A stretch of DNA of 64,000 bases from Sphingopyxis sp. BSN-002 (GTDB lineage Bacteria > Pseudomonadota > Alphaproteobacteria > Sphingomonadales > Sphingomonadaceae): positions 2,498,501 through 2,562,500 of the forward strand of contig NZ_CP091804.1 of NCBI RefSeq assembly GCF_022024275.1, written 5' to 3'. This document shows, piece after piece, positions 26,645 to 34,799 of the stretch. Below the pieces are notes generated by a model, which was not told the DNA's origin, did not search any database, and was given only the letters and a program-made list of their open reading frames with translations. Within the stretch, counting starts at the first letter, position 1; every line of letters begins with the position of its first letter. A program made the position numbers and the translations under genes.

Positions 26645-27075
26645 AGCGTCGCGACTATCGTCGCGACGATGAGGCCCCACCCCAAAATCAGCACCGGCAG
26701 CATGAGGATCTGCACGGCGGCGCCCTTGCCGTCGAGGCGGCCGGTCAGCGTGTCGACGCCTTCGCGCATGAAGCGGTTCCATGTCAGCGGCGTCGCGGCG
26801 TGACCGGGCTTCATCCGCACCCACATCGCCGGGGTGCCAAAGGCCATCGCGATATAGATGGAAAAGATCGCCATCGGGATCGCGAGCCCCTTGTCGGCGA
26901 AGGTCCAGGCCATCACCCCGAGAAAGGCGAAATAGAGCGCGACCGTTGCAGCGAACAGCCCGGTGGGCAGATCGAAACTGCGGACGACCTTTACGCTATG
27001 GTCGGGCGCGATGGCGGCGAATGGCGCCGGGGTGTCGACGATGCGGAAGGCATTGGCCGGGATATGCTTGCTCAT
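26641..27075 (-). CDS. Uncharacterised small membrane protein, FNR-box controlled
   Basis: A 144-residue protein of unknown function with three probable membrane helices (around FDLPTGLFAATVALYFAFLG, LAIPMAIFSIYIAMAFG and AVQILMLPVLILGWGLIVA). No catalytic motif is visible. The strong Shine-Dalgarno AAGGAG precedes the start. An FNR-type palindrome is centred 61 bases before the ATG, so expression under low oxygen is predicted. It converges with the FNR-type gene, and the two stop codons overlap. Confidence 0.75.
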   Translation of the reverse strand: MSKHIPANAFRIVDTPAPFAAIAPDHSVKVVRSFDLPTGLFAATVALYFAFLGVMAWTFADKGLAIPMAIFSIYIAMAFGTPAMWVRMKPGHAATPLTWNRFMREGVDTLTGRLDGKGAAVQILMLPVLILGWGLIVATIVATL

Positions 27076-27129
27076 GGCGGGGCTCCTTGGTGATGAGCCA
27101 CGCTATGCGCCCGGGTTGCCGCCTGTGCT

Positions 27130-27143
27130 TTGACCGATGTCAA
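27130..27143 (-). promoter_or_regulatory. FNR/FixK-type binding site
   Basis: TTGAC-CGAT-GTCAA, a perfect dyad of the Fnr/FixK family type (consensus TTGAY-N4-RTCAA). If it is centred at -41.5, transcription of the 26641-27075 gene would begin near 27095 and leave a ~20-base leader carrying the AAGGAG site. Confidence 0.82.
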
Positions 27144-27153
27144 AAGCGGTGCG

Positions 27154-27399
27154 TCAGCCGCCGATTCCCATCAGCCGTCCGACGAAGATCAGCACGATCG
27201 CACCGATCACCGAGGCAAGGCACCCGGCGCGATGGAAGTCCGCCCGGCCCCGCGAGGTGACAAGTCCCGCGAGCAGCGAACCGCCGACGCCGAGCAGGAT
27301 CGTCGCGATCCACCCCATCTGCACCGCGCCCGGATAGAAGAAACGCGCGAGCGCGCCGATGATCAGGCCCGAGATGATCGCGCCGATGATGTTGATCAT
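27154..27399 (-). CDS. GlsB/YeaQ/YmgE family stress-response membrane protein
   Basis: An 81-residue transglycosylase-associated (GlsB/YeaQ) protein with three membrane helices. It begins MINIIGAIISGLIIGALARFF and contains GWIATILLGVGGSLLAGL and VIGAIVLIFVGRLMGIGG, which are family signatures. It is the last gene of a four-gene minus-strand run. Its ATG overlaps the stop of the M20 hydrolase (ATGA), so it is co-translated with it. Confidence 0.9.
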   Translation of the reverse strand: MINIIGAIISGLIIGALARFFYPGAVQMGWIATILLGVGGSLLAGLVTSRGRADFHRAGCLASVIGAIVLIFVGRLMGIGG

Positions 27400-28598
27400 G
27401 CATTGAATCCTTCATTGAGGAAGCGTTCGGCGAGCGCCGCATGCAGCGCAGCGCCGCGCGCCATAACCTTTTCGTCGAGCACCATATGGTTGCTGTGCAG
27501 CCCGCAGCACTGGCGCCAGTCGCTGCCCGCCTCGCTCGCGCCGAGCCAGAACATCGCCCCCGGAACCTTCTCGAGGACATAGGAGAAATCCTCGGCGCCC
27601 ATCACCGGATTGTCCATCGTCAGCCAGGCTTCCTCGCCGAAGGTCTCTTCGACGACCGACTGGCCGAACGTCACGGCACGCGCATCGCAGACGGTGACGG
27701 GAAAGCCTTCGATAATCTCGACCTCGGCGGTGCAGCCATGCGCCTCTGCGATCGCCGGGGCGAGGCGCTTCAACTCGCGCGCGACCATCGCCCGGCGCTC
27801 GGGCGACAGGGTCCGGATCGTGCCCTGCATCTCGGCGGTCTCGGGAATGATATTGTTCGTCGTGCCCGCCGCGATCTTCGCGATCGTCACGACCGCGGGA
27901 TCGAAGACCGAGATACGGCGCGTCACCATGGTCTGGATCGCGGTGACGATCGCGCACGCAACGGGGATCGGGTCGATCGCATCCTGCGGCATCGACGCAT
28001 GACCGCCAGCTCCCTTGACGGTGATGTTCAGCACGTCGGACGAGGCGAGCAGCGGTCCCGCGCGTCCGGCGAAGATGCCGTGGGGCGCGTTGGGCATGAT
28101 GTGGAGCGCGAAGGCCGCGTCGGGGAGCGGGTCGATGATCCCGTCATCGAGCATGAAGCGCGCGCCATGATGGCCCTCTTCGCCGGGCTGGAACATGAAC
28201 ATCACGGTTCCGGGCAGCCGGTCGCGCGCCGCGCACAGCAGCTTCGCGGCGCCGACGAGCATCGCGACATGCGTGTCGTGTCCGCACGCGTGCATCGCAC
28301 CGTTGATCTCCGAGGTGAAGTCGAGCCCGGTCTCTTCGAGCAGCGGCAGCGCATCCATGTCGCCGCGCAGCAACACGGTGCGCCCGTTCGCGGGGCCGCG
28401 GAGGATCGCAACCAGCCCGGTCGTCGAGGGCCCCTCGCGAAATTCGAGCGGCAGCCCGGCCAGCGCCGCCTTGATCTTCGCGAGCGTCTTGGGGTTCTGC
28501 AGCCCGAGCTCGGGCTCGCGATGGATCGCGCGGCGAAGGTCGACGAGGTCGTCGAGCAAGGTTTCGGCCTCTGCGGGCCAGCTATGCAGTGTGTCCAT
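27396..28598 (-). CDS. M20 family amidohydrolase/aminoacylase (hippurate hydrolase-like)
   Basis: A 400-residue metallo-amidohydrolase of the M20D type. Metal and catalytic landmarks are RGDMDALPLLEETG, HACGHDTHVAMLVGAA, FQPGEEGHHGARFML and NPVMGAEDFSYVLEKVPG. The family cleaves N-acyl amino acids or amino-acid conjugates; the substrate is unspecified. The start at 28598 (MDTLHSWPAEAET) lies within the end of the upstream gene (17-base overlap). The gene forms an operon with the desaturase, the SRPBCC membrane protein and GlsB. Confidence 0.93.
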   Translation of the reverse strand: MDTLHSWPAEAETLLDDLVDLRRAIHREPELGLQNPKTLAKIKAALAGLPLEFREGPSTTGLVAILRGPANGRTVLLRGDMDALPLLEETGLDFTSEINGAMHACGHDTHVAMLVGAAKLLCAARDRLPGTVMFMFQPGEEGHHGARFMLDDGIIDPLPDAAFALHIMPNAPHGIFAGRAGPLLASSDVLNITVKGAGGHASMPQDAIDPIPVACAIVTAIQTMVTRRISVFDPAVVTIAKIAAGTTNNIIPETAEMQGTIRTLSPERRAMVARELKRLAPAIAEAHGCTAEVEIIEGFPVTVCDARAVTFGQSVVEETFGEEAWLTMDNPVMGAEDFSYVLEKVPGAMFWLGASEAGSDWRQCCGLHSNHMVLDEKVMARGAALHAALAERFLNEGFNA

Positions 28599-29958
28599 CG
28601 GATGAATGTGCCGCTGCTTGCGCTTTCTGTCGACCCGTCTTGGCGCGCGCTTCGGCATCGGTCCGGATATCGGTCAGCACACGTGTCACATTGCGTTTGA
28701 TCGCCCAACGCGCGATCGGCTCCCAATAGGGGGCGGGATCGATGCGCAGTACATGGTCGGCGGTGGCGGTCAGCCGCGTCCGGCCGCCGGGAAGCGGGGT
28801 GAGGTCGAAGCGCGTCTCGCCCGTATCGAAATAGCCGACGAGGTGCGGCGTGTGCAGCTTCCGGTAGGGACTCATCTCCTCCATCGCGGGCGGCTGGTGG
28901 ATGACGCGGAACGCCAGCGTGCGGCCGGGGCGCCAGACGGTGACGCGTTCGTCGGCGATTCCGGTCGAGAAGATGCCCACGCGATGTGCCCCCTCGCCCT
29001 CGCCCACGAGGCGGCTGGCGACGGGATAGGCAAGGCCCGCGAGGCCGACGATGCCCGGCGCCTCGGCGACGGGTCGATCGGCGGTAAGGCTCTGCCACAC
29101 GGCCCCGGGCGGAGCGGCAATGGTGATGGCGGTTCGCGTCACGACGGGAATCTCGGGCGGCATCGCCGCATCGAATGCGAACAGCAACGGCAGGATGGCG
29201 ATGCTGTAAAAAGGCTGGCGCGGATTGACCTGCCTGGCCGCGGCGCGTCCGACGAGGCCGCCGATCGCCGCCAGAACGATCGCCAGCGGGGCGATCAGCA
29301 TGATGCACATGAAGCCTTCGAGCGCCAGCATCAGCAGCGCGAGCGTGCCGAGCAGGCCTGCGATGGCGACCGCGTTCAACGTATCGGTCTTGCTTCGCTC
29401 GAGGCCGCGGTTGACCAGAAAGCCGGTAATGAGGCCAACGAGGAAGGGCGTCATGACGAACAGGCCCCAGCCATAGGAGCCGAAGGTCAGCGCCGAGACG
29501 GCAACGGCGGTAACGATCAGCGCCATGCCGGCGAGTATGCCGATCGCCATCTGGTGCGGCGGGACGGGACGGCCCCCGGATTCCGGTGCCGGAACGCGCC
29601 GGCGCGGGAGCAGCGTCAGGGCAAGGACGGCGAGGATCTGGAATGTCGGGACCATCGTGATCAGGGCCAGCATGCCGCCGCGGTCCAGCGCGGCGGCCCG
29701 GCGCAGCGACAGCGCAACCAGCTGCGCGGCAACCAGCAGGCAGAGCGCGAAGCCCGCTATCGTCAGAAACAGGCCCGCGTCGGGAACGGTCGCCACCGTG
29801 CGGATCGGGAACAGCCAGAAGTCGCGATCGGGGATAAAGGGCGCGTTGACCGAAAGGAGCGCGAGCGCCGCAAAACCATATTGGACCGCGATCAGCGCGC
29901 CGGCGGTCGCCGCATATCGCAGCGCGCCGGGCGCTTCGGGGAACAGGAGGCGCTTCAT
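28582..29958 (-). CDS. Membrane protein with C-terminal SRPBCC (START-like) domain
   Basis: A 458-residue protein. The N-terminal part (~1-280) has about eight hydrophobic helices. The C-terminal part (~295-440) is an SRPBCC ligand-binding domain (TAITIAAPPGAVWQSL ... GRTLAFRVIHQPP ... FDLTPLPGGRTRLTAT). The start at 29958 is used because its ATG overlaps the desaturase stop (ATGA); an ATG at 29994 exists inside the upstream gene. The fusion of a membrane module with an SRPBCC module is uncommon. Partners in the operon are a desaturase and an M20 amidohydrolase. Confidence 0.75.
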   Translation of the reverse strand: MKRLLFPEAPGALRYAATAGALIAVQYGFAALALLSVNAPFIPDRDFWLFPIRTVATVPDAGLFLTIAGFALCLLVAAQLVALSLRRAAALDRGGMLALITMVPTFQILAVLALTLLPRRRVPAPESGGRPVPPHQMAIGILAGMALIVTAVAVSALTFGSYGWGLFVMTPFLVGLITGFLVNRGLERSKTDTLNAVAIAGLLGTLALLMLALEGFMCIMLIAPLAIVLAAIGGLVGRAAARQVNPRQPFYSIAILPLLFAFDAAMPPEIPVVTRTAITIAAPPGAVWQSLTADRPVAEAPGIVGLAGLAYPVASRLVGEGEGAHRVGIFSTGIADERVTVWRPGRTLAFRVIHQPPAMEEMSPYRKLHTPHLVGYFDTGETRFDLTPLPGGRTRLTATADHVLRIDPAPYWEPIARWAIKRNVTRVLTDIRTDAEARAKTGRQKAQAAAHSSDGHTA

Positions 29959-30911
29959 CGCCGGGCGGCCCGGGGCAGCGCGGGAGAACGCCATCTCGCC
30001 GCGCGCCCGACGCGGCTCAGGCCGTCACGCCGGCCCATCGTCGCAGGTGTGCGGACGTCCGAGGCGAGCCCGAGCCGTTCGAAGAGGCGGATGACGGCAT
30101 AACCCCAGTCGCTCTGGCCGGGATGGAGGCCGATTCGTGCCGAGCCCGGATAGGCGTGATGGTTGTTGTGCCACGCCTCGCCCATCGTCGGGATCGCAGC
30201 CCAGGGAACGTCGAATGCCTGCACGCCATGCGCGTCGACGGTCCAGTGCTGCGGTCCGCGATTGTGCGCGAGATGGCCGACGAGCCAGTGGCCGTGCGTC
30301 GCGACCGCCACGCGCGCCGCCACCCCCCAAACGACCCAGCCCCATCCGCCGATCGCGAAAAAGATCAGTGCGACCGGGATCTGCTGCCAGCGCCATGTCG
30401 CCTCCAGCCAGCGATAGAAGGGATCTCGGTCGATCTCTGCGAAGTCGAAGCGCGGCGGTCGGTCGAGGTCGAGCCGACAATAGATCTGCCACCACGCGTC
30501 GCGGAGTATCGTTGTGCCGTGGCGGAGGAAGGGGTGGCAATCGGCCTGCCGCTGTGCCCAGTCGCGCGTGTCGTGCGCGCGGATGATGCCATAGGGGCCG
30601 GCCATGCCGACGAAGGCGCCGAACCAGACGAGCGTGCGGGTCAGCCAACGCGGCGCGCGGAAGCTGCCGTGGATCATCATGCGATGATAGCCGACGCTAT
30701 GTCCGAGCAGCAGCGCGGCGCCGGTCGTCACAACGAACAGGGCAGCCGCCGACGGGCTGAGAAGGAATGGGCCAGCGATCAGGGCGATGGCCGCCATGCC
30801 GCCGTTCCAGACGATGCCCGGCATATCGGCACGAACATGGCCCGCGCGCGGATCGGGCCCCGCTTCATCGATCAGGAAATTGACGGCATGGGGATCATGA
30901 TCGCTGCGCAT
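29955..30911 (-). CDS. Fatty acid desaturase (acyl-CoA/lipid desaturase family)
   Basis: A 318-residue membrane di-iron desaturase. It has the three histidine boxes HSVGYHR, HDTRDW (inside IIRAHDTRDWAQRQADCHPF) and HNNHHAYPGSAR, separated by membrane helices. The arrangement resembles delta-9 acyl-CoA or acyl-lipid desaturases. It is the first gene of the four-gene minus-strand operon and is divergent from an ArsR/SdpR-type repressor across an AT-rich 84-base interval. Confidence 0.9.
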   Translation of the reverse strand: MRSDHDPHAVNFLIDEAGPDPRAGHVRADMPGIVWNGGMAAIALIAGPFLLSPSAAALFVVTTGAALLLGHSVGYHRMMIHGSFRAPRWLTRTLVWFGAFVGMAGPYGIIRAHDTRDWAQRQADCHPFLRHGTTILRDAWWQIYCRLDLDRPPRFDFAEIDRDPFYRWLEATWRWQQIPVALIFFAIGGWGWVVWGVAARVAVATHGHWLVGHLAHNRGPQHWTVDAHGVQAFDVPWAAIPTMGEAWHNNHHAYPGSARIGLHPGQSDWGYAVIRLFERLGLASDVRTPATMGRRDGLSRVGRAARWRSPALPRAARR

Positions 30912-30995
30912 CGCCCGACTCCTTCAAGAGAATAAGAAATTACTTAAATATCTAAATCCTTGTCAAGAAGCGAATGGATGGCCATCTAGGCGCCT
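30912..30995. promoter_or_regulatory. Divergent AT-rich promoter/operator region (desaturase - ArsR)
   Basis: The centre (about 30930-30957, AAATTACTTAAATATCTAAA) is far richer in A/T than its surroundings and forms an imperfect dyad (TTA-c-TTAAATAT-c-TAA). It lies between two divergent starts, where an ArsR-type repressor would bind to control both directions. The exact -35/-10 elements are not certain. Confidence 0.5.
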
Positions 30996-31313
30996 ATGGA
31001 ACGGGTTTTTCAGGCATTGGCGTCGACGCCGCGACGCAAGATTCTGGCCTATCTCGCGCATGCCGAGCTGAGTGCGGGCGACATTGCGGCGCGTTTCGAG
31101 ATGAGCAAGCCTGCGGTGTCGCAGCATCTGTCGGTGCTGGAAAATGCCGGGCTGATCGTCAGCGAGAAACGCGGCCAGTTCGTTTTCTACCGGCTCGTGC
31201 CCGAGGCGCTGACCAACGTGCTCAACGGTTATGTGCAGGAAGTCTGCCCGGTGTCGCGACCTTTGAAAGCCGAATCGCGCGTGTTGGCCGACAAGCGGCG
31301 CGAAGAGGGCTAA
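30996..31313 (+). CDS. ArsR family regulator, SdpR-like
   Basis: A 105-residue winged-helix repressor. It opens MERVFQALASTPRRKILAYL, continues with GDIAARFEMSKPAVSQHLSVLENAGLIVSEK as the helix-turn-helix, and ends with a short C-terminal tail. The FQALASTPRR start and lack of metal-binding CVC motif point to the SdpR autorepressor type, not a metal sensor. It is divergent from the desaturase operon. The stop codon overlaps the convergent acyl-CoA dehydrogenase stop. Confidence 0.87.
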   Translation: MERVFQALASTPRRKILAYLAHAELSAGDIAARFEMSKPAVSQHLSVLENAGLIVSEKRGQFVFYRLVPEALTNVLNGYVQEVCPVSRPLKAESRVLADKRREEG

Positions 31314-32485
31314 CGCTTCCCGCCGAAGAGCTGCCGTCCCGCAAGGTCGAGCATGATTTCCTCGCTGCCGCCGCCGATCGCGTTGACGCGGACCTCGCGG
31401 TAGATGCGTTCGACCTTGCTTCCGGTGATATAGGATGCGCCGCCCAGAACCTGCGCCGCCTCGCGCGCGACGGCCTCCAGCATCCGCGTCGCCTGTACCT
31501 TGAGCATCGCAAAGTCGGCGGGGCGGTCCTTGCCCTCCTTCACCTGCCAGGCGCAGAGGTCGACCCACGCCTGCGTCGCCTCGATCTGGCGTTCCATGTC
31601 GGCGAGTTTGATGCGGATCGACTGGTGGCCGACGAGCGGCTTGCCGAAGGTCTCGCGCTGCTGCGCCCATTCGGCGGCTTCGGCCATCGCGACGCGCGCC
31701 ATCGCGCAGCAGCCCATCGCCATACCGAGCCGCTCGCTGTTGAAATTGCGCATGATGCCGATGAAGCCGGCGTTCTCTTGCCCGATCAGGTTTTCGGCGG
31801 GGACGCGGACGTCGCCGAAGTGAATCGCGGCGGTATCGCTGCAGCGCCAGCCCATCTTGTCGAGCCGCGTGCGTTCGACGCCGGGGCTCGCCATGTCTAT
31901 CAACAGCAGCGAGATGCCCGCCGCGCCCGGGCCGCCGGTGCGGACGGCGCAGGTCAGCCAGTCGGCGCGCATGCCGCTGGTGATGAACATCTTGCCGCCG
32001 TTGACTATGTAGCTGTCGCCGTCCTTGACCGCGGTGGTCCTGAGGTTGGCGACGTCGCTGCCGCCGCCCGCTTCGGTGATGCCGAGCGCGATGATCCTGT
32101 CGCCCGCGAGGACTGGCGGCGCGATGCGTTGCTTCAATTCGTCCGAACCGAGCGCGAGGATCGGTGGCAGGCCGATGCCGTGCGTCATCAGCGACGCCCC
32201 GAGCCCGCCCGCGCCGACCGCGGCGAGTTCCTCGGTCAGGACGAGGCCGTGGAAATTGTCGAAGCCTTCGCTGTGCCCGCCATATTGTTCGGGGTAACGC
32301 AGGCCGAGGATGCCTGCCTCGGCGGCTTTCCGGTGCAGCTCGCGCGGCAGTTCGCCCTCGGCTTCCCAGCGGTCGATATGCGGCGCGACCTCGCGCTCGA
32401 CGAAGCGGCGGACGCTCTGCGCCAGCGCGTCGTGGGTTTCGTCATAATAGGGCGAGCGGGCGCGCCAGTCGTCGAAGGCTGTCAT
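31310..32485 (-). CDS. Acyl-CoA dehydrogenase
   Basis: A 391-residue flavoprotein. Family blocks are LGITEAGGGSDVANLRT, the C-terminal NFNSERLGMAMGCCAMARVA, RETFGKPLVGHQSIRIKLADM and VRVNAIGGGSEEIMLDL. The usual IYEGT catalytic-base block is replaced by IGGGSEE, and a Glu is available in NSERLGM. This is the isovaleryl/long-chain-type arrangement (family knowledge), in which the base sits earlier. The start is set at 32485 (MTAFDDWRARSPYYDE); the longer open frame is a shadow. No beta-oxidation partner lies alongside. Confidence 0.92.
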   Translation of the reverse strand: MTAFDDWRARSPYYDETHDALAQSVRRFVEREVAPHIDRWEAEGELPRELHRKAAEAGILGLRYPEQYGGHSEGFDNFHGLVLTEELAAVGAGGLGASLMTHGIGLPPILALGSDELKQRIAPPVLAGDRIIALGITEAGGGSDVANLRTTAVKDGDSYIVNGGKMFITSGMRADWLTCAVRTGGPGAAGISLLLIDMASPGVERTRLDKMGWRCSDTAAIHFGDVRVPAENLIGQENAGFIGIMRNFNSERLGMAMGCCAMARVAMAEAAEWAQQRETFGKPLVGHQSIRIKLADMERQIEATQAWVDLCAWQVKEGKDRPADFAMLKVQATRMLEAVAREAAQVLGGASYITGSKVERIYREVRVNAIGGGSEEIMLDLAGRQLFGGKR

Positions 32486-32563
32486 GGTCTGATGCTGCGC
32501 GGCCTTTACGCGAACGTCAAGCGAGGCTTGCGCTGCGCCGCCAAGGACGTAAGGTCGCGCGCC

Positions 32564-33835
32564 ATGAACAAAGCCCCCCTGCTCGCCGGCCTCGCCGCAC
32601 TCGCCCTCGTTTCCACCCCTGCCGCCGCACAAAAGTCGCCCGAGGCGACCGCCGAGGCCGCGCTCGCCAAGGCGCCGGTGTTCGACGGGCACAACGACGT
32701 GCCGTGGGCGCTGCGCGGACGCGTCGATAATGTCATCAACGGCTTCGATTTCGTCGACACCACCGACACCGCGAAGCCCGATGCGAACCCGCCGGTGATC
32801 GCGATGCACACCGATCTCCAGCGCCTGCGCAAGGGCCATGTCGGCGCGCAATTCTGGTCGGTCTATGTGCCCGCGAACAGCAACGAGCAGCAGGCGGTGC
32901 AGCAGACGCTCGAACAGATCGACGTCACCAAGCGGCTCGTCGCGCGCTACCCGAACGACCTCGCGCTCGCATCGAACAGCACCGAACTCGAAAAGGCGAT
33001 GAAGGCGGGCAAGATCGCCGGAATGATGGGCATGGAGGGCGGCCAGTCGATCGGCTCGTCGCTCGCCGTGCTGCGCCAGATGTACGACCTCGGCGCGCGC
33101 TACATGACGCTCACCCACTCGAAGAATATCCCGTGGGCCGACAGCGCGACCGATGCGCCCGCGCTCGACGGTCTCAACGACTTCGGGCGGCAGGTCGTTC
33201 GCGAAATGAACCGCATCGGCATGATCGTCGATTTGAGCCACGTCAGCGAAGCGACGATGAAGGACGCGCTCGAAGTGTCGAAGGCGCCGGTGATGTTCAG
33301 CCACTCGGGCGTGCGCGGGGTGAATCCGCATCCGCGCAACGTTCCCGACAGCGTGCTGCCGCTGGTGAAGGCAAACGGCGGGATCGTCATGGTCGTCTTT
33401 CTGCCGACGTTCCTCGATGCCGACGTCCGCGCGCAAGGCCTTGCGCGCACCGCCGAACAGGCGCGGCTCAAGGCGATGTATCCGGGCGATCCGGAGGCGG
33501 CGGATGCCGCGCTCAAGGCGTGGGACGCGGCAAACCCGGTACCCAAGACCAATGTCCAGAAGGTCGCCGATCATATCGACCATCTCAAAAAGACGATCGG
33601 CGTCGATCATATCGGGGTCGGCGGCGACTATGACGGGATGGATTCGGCGCCCGTCGGCATGGAAGATGTCTCGGGATATCCCGCGCTGTTCACCGAGCTG
33701 GCGAAGCGCGGCTACACGCAGGCCGATCTGGAGAAGATCGCGAGCGGCAACATGTTGCGCGTGCTGAAGGCGGTCGAGGCCTATGCGGCGAGCCAGAAGG
33801 GCCAGCCGCCCGTCGAGACGCCGGTCGCAAAGTAA
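32564..33835 (+). CDS. M19 membrane dipeptidase (first copy, canonical)
   Basis: A 423-residue exported renal-dipeptidase-type metalloenzyme with a signal peptide (MNKAPLLAGLAALALVSTPAAAQ). The canonical metal ligands are all present: HxD in FDGHNDVPW, Glu in MMGMEGGQ, His in VDLSHVSEA, His in MFSHSGVRG and Asp in GVGGDYDGM. The protein is predicted to cleave dipeptides (including D-residue types) in the periplasm. The start at 32564 is the only one giving a good signal peptide. Two other M19 genes lie in the 48-57 kb cluster. Confidence 0.93.
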   Translation: MNKAPLLAGLAALALVSTPAAAQKSPEATAEAALAKAPVFDGHNDVPWALRGRVDNVINGFDFVDTTDTAKPDANPPVIAMHTDLQRLRKGHVGAQFWSVYVPANSNEQQAVQQTLEQIDVTKRLVARYPNDLALASNSTELEKAMKAGKIAGMMGMEGGQSIGSSLAVLRQMYDLGARYMTLTHSKNIPWADSATDAPALDGLNDFGRQVVREMNRIGMIVDLSHVSEATMKDALEVSKAPVMFSHSGVRGVNPHPRNVPDSVLPLVKANGGIVMVVFLPTFLDADVRAQGLARTAEQARLKAMYPGDPEAADAALKAWDAANPVPKTNVQKVADHIDHLKKTIGVDHIGVGGDYDGMDSAPVGMEDVSGYPALFTELAKRGYTQADLEKIASGNMLRVLKAVEAYAASQKGQPPVETPVAK

Positions 33836-33838
33836 GGC

Positions 33839-34267
33839 TCAAGGAAGGTCAGGGCGGCGGCGGAAGGGCCAGTCGGTCGCGCCGCTCGCCCACAGTGCCC
33901 ACCAGATGATCAGCGGCTGCGCGGCAAGGCGCGGGCCGTGATACCACCAGCCCAACGTCTCGCCGTTTATGGCGACGTTTGCCAGTGCGTGGTGGAAGTT
34001 CGCGGGCCAGACGCAGAGCGCATAGAGCGCCAGGCCCCAGCCAGCGGCCTTGCGCGTCTGCGGGAGCATCAGCCCAAGCGCGCCTGCCAGTTCGGCGACG
34101 CCGGTCGCGGCGACGACAAATGCCGGCTGCGGCACCCAGTCGGGCGTGATCGCGAGAAAGGGGGCGGGCGTCGCAAGGTGGCGATAACCCGCATAGGAAT
34201 AGGCCAGCGCGAGCAGCCAGCGCAGCACGGTCCGGACCGGCGATTGTTTCGGCTTGCTTGCGCCCAT
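33839..34267 (-). CDS. DoxX family membrane protein
   Basis: A 142-residue small membrane protein with four probable helices. Its DoxX-like pattern is VRTVLRWLLALAYSYAGYRHL at the start, VVAATGVAELAGALGLMLPQTR, and LALYALCVWPANFHHAL later. DoxX relatives act in thiol or quinone-linked redox processes, but the role here is unknown. It is divergent from the TlpA-like gene with only ~22 bases between starts, so each promoter must lie in the other gene. Confidence 0.78.
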   Translation of the reverse strand: MGASKPKQSPVRTVLRWLLALAYSYAGYRHLATPAPFLAITPDWVPQPAFVVAATGVAELAGALGLMLPQTRKAAGWGLALYALCVWPANFHHALANVAINGETLGWWYHGPRLAAQPLIIWWALWASGATDWPFRRRPDLP

Positions 34268-34289
34268 CGCCTTCCCTTACACCGCGCGG

Positions 34290-34799
34290 ATGCGGGGGCA
34301 AATATTTCGCCGATGGGGCATGGCTTTGGCGGTCGCTGCGGCGGCGCCCTTTCTGATCGGGCCGGTGGCGGCAGCGCCGAAGGTCGGCGTTGCTGCGCCC
34401 GACTTCACCTTGACGACGCTCGCCAAGCGCAAGGTCACGCTGTCGGAATTGCGCGGCAAGGTCGTGGTGATCAATTACTGGGCGACGTGGTGCGGGCCGT
34501 GCAAGGCCGAGATGCCGATGATGCACATCTATTTCCAGAAAAACCGGGCGCGCGGGCTTGAGATGTTCGGGGTAACGACCGAGGACAGCGTGCCCGCCTT
34601 CCGGCTGCAGAAGCTGGCGGCGGTCCTGTCCTATCCGCTGTCCGCAAGGATCAGCGGCGGCTATGGCGCGATCGATAATGCCGTGCCGTCGACCTATATC
34701 ATCGACCGCAAGGGCGTGATCCGGGTCGCGAAGCGCGGCGCCTTTACCGAGGCGGAGTTTCGCAAGGCGGTCGACCCGCTGCTCGCCGAAAGCCCCTAG
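34290..34799 (+). CDS. TlpA/ResA-like thioredoxin family protein
   Basis: A 169-residue exported thioredoxin-fold reductase. An N-terminal membrane anchor or signal (MRGQIFRRWGMALAVAAAAPFLIGP) precedes the AhpC/TSA-Redoxin domain. The active site is WATWCGPCKAEMP with the WCGPC pair, followed by ITT-type strand and NAVPSTYIIDRKG (cis-Pro). The start at 34290 is chosen because it gives a clean membrane segment; the earlier in-frame start at 34254 overlaps the divergent DoxX gene. Its stop overlaps the reductase gene on the opposite strand. Confidence 0.88.
   Translation: MRGQIFRRWGMALAVAAAAPFLIGPVAAAPKVGVAAPDFTLTTLAKRKVTLSELRGKVVVINYWATWCGPCKAEMPMMHIYFQKNRARGLEMFGVTTEDSVPAFRLQKLAAVLSYPLSARISGGYGAIDNAVPSTYIIDRKGVIRVAKRGAFTEAEFRKAVDPLLAESP

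Noticed and set aside
30974..32563. A long upstream extension of the M19 dipeptidase frame
   Set aside because: It runs antisense through the acyl-CoA dehydrogenase and has no signal peptide; the ATG at 32564 gives a proper signal peptide and motif set.
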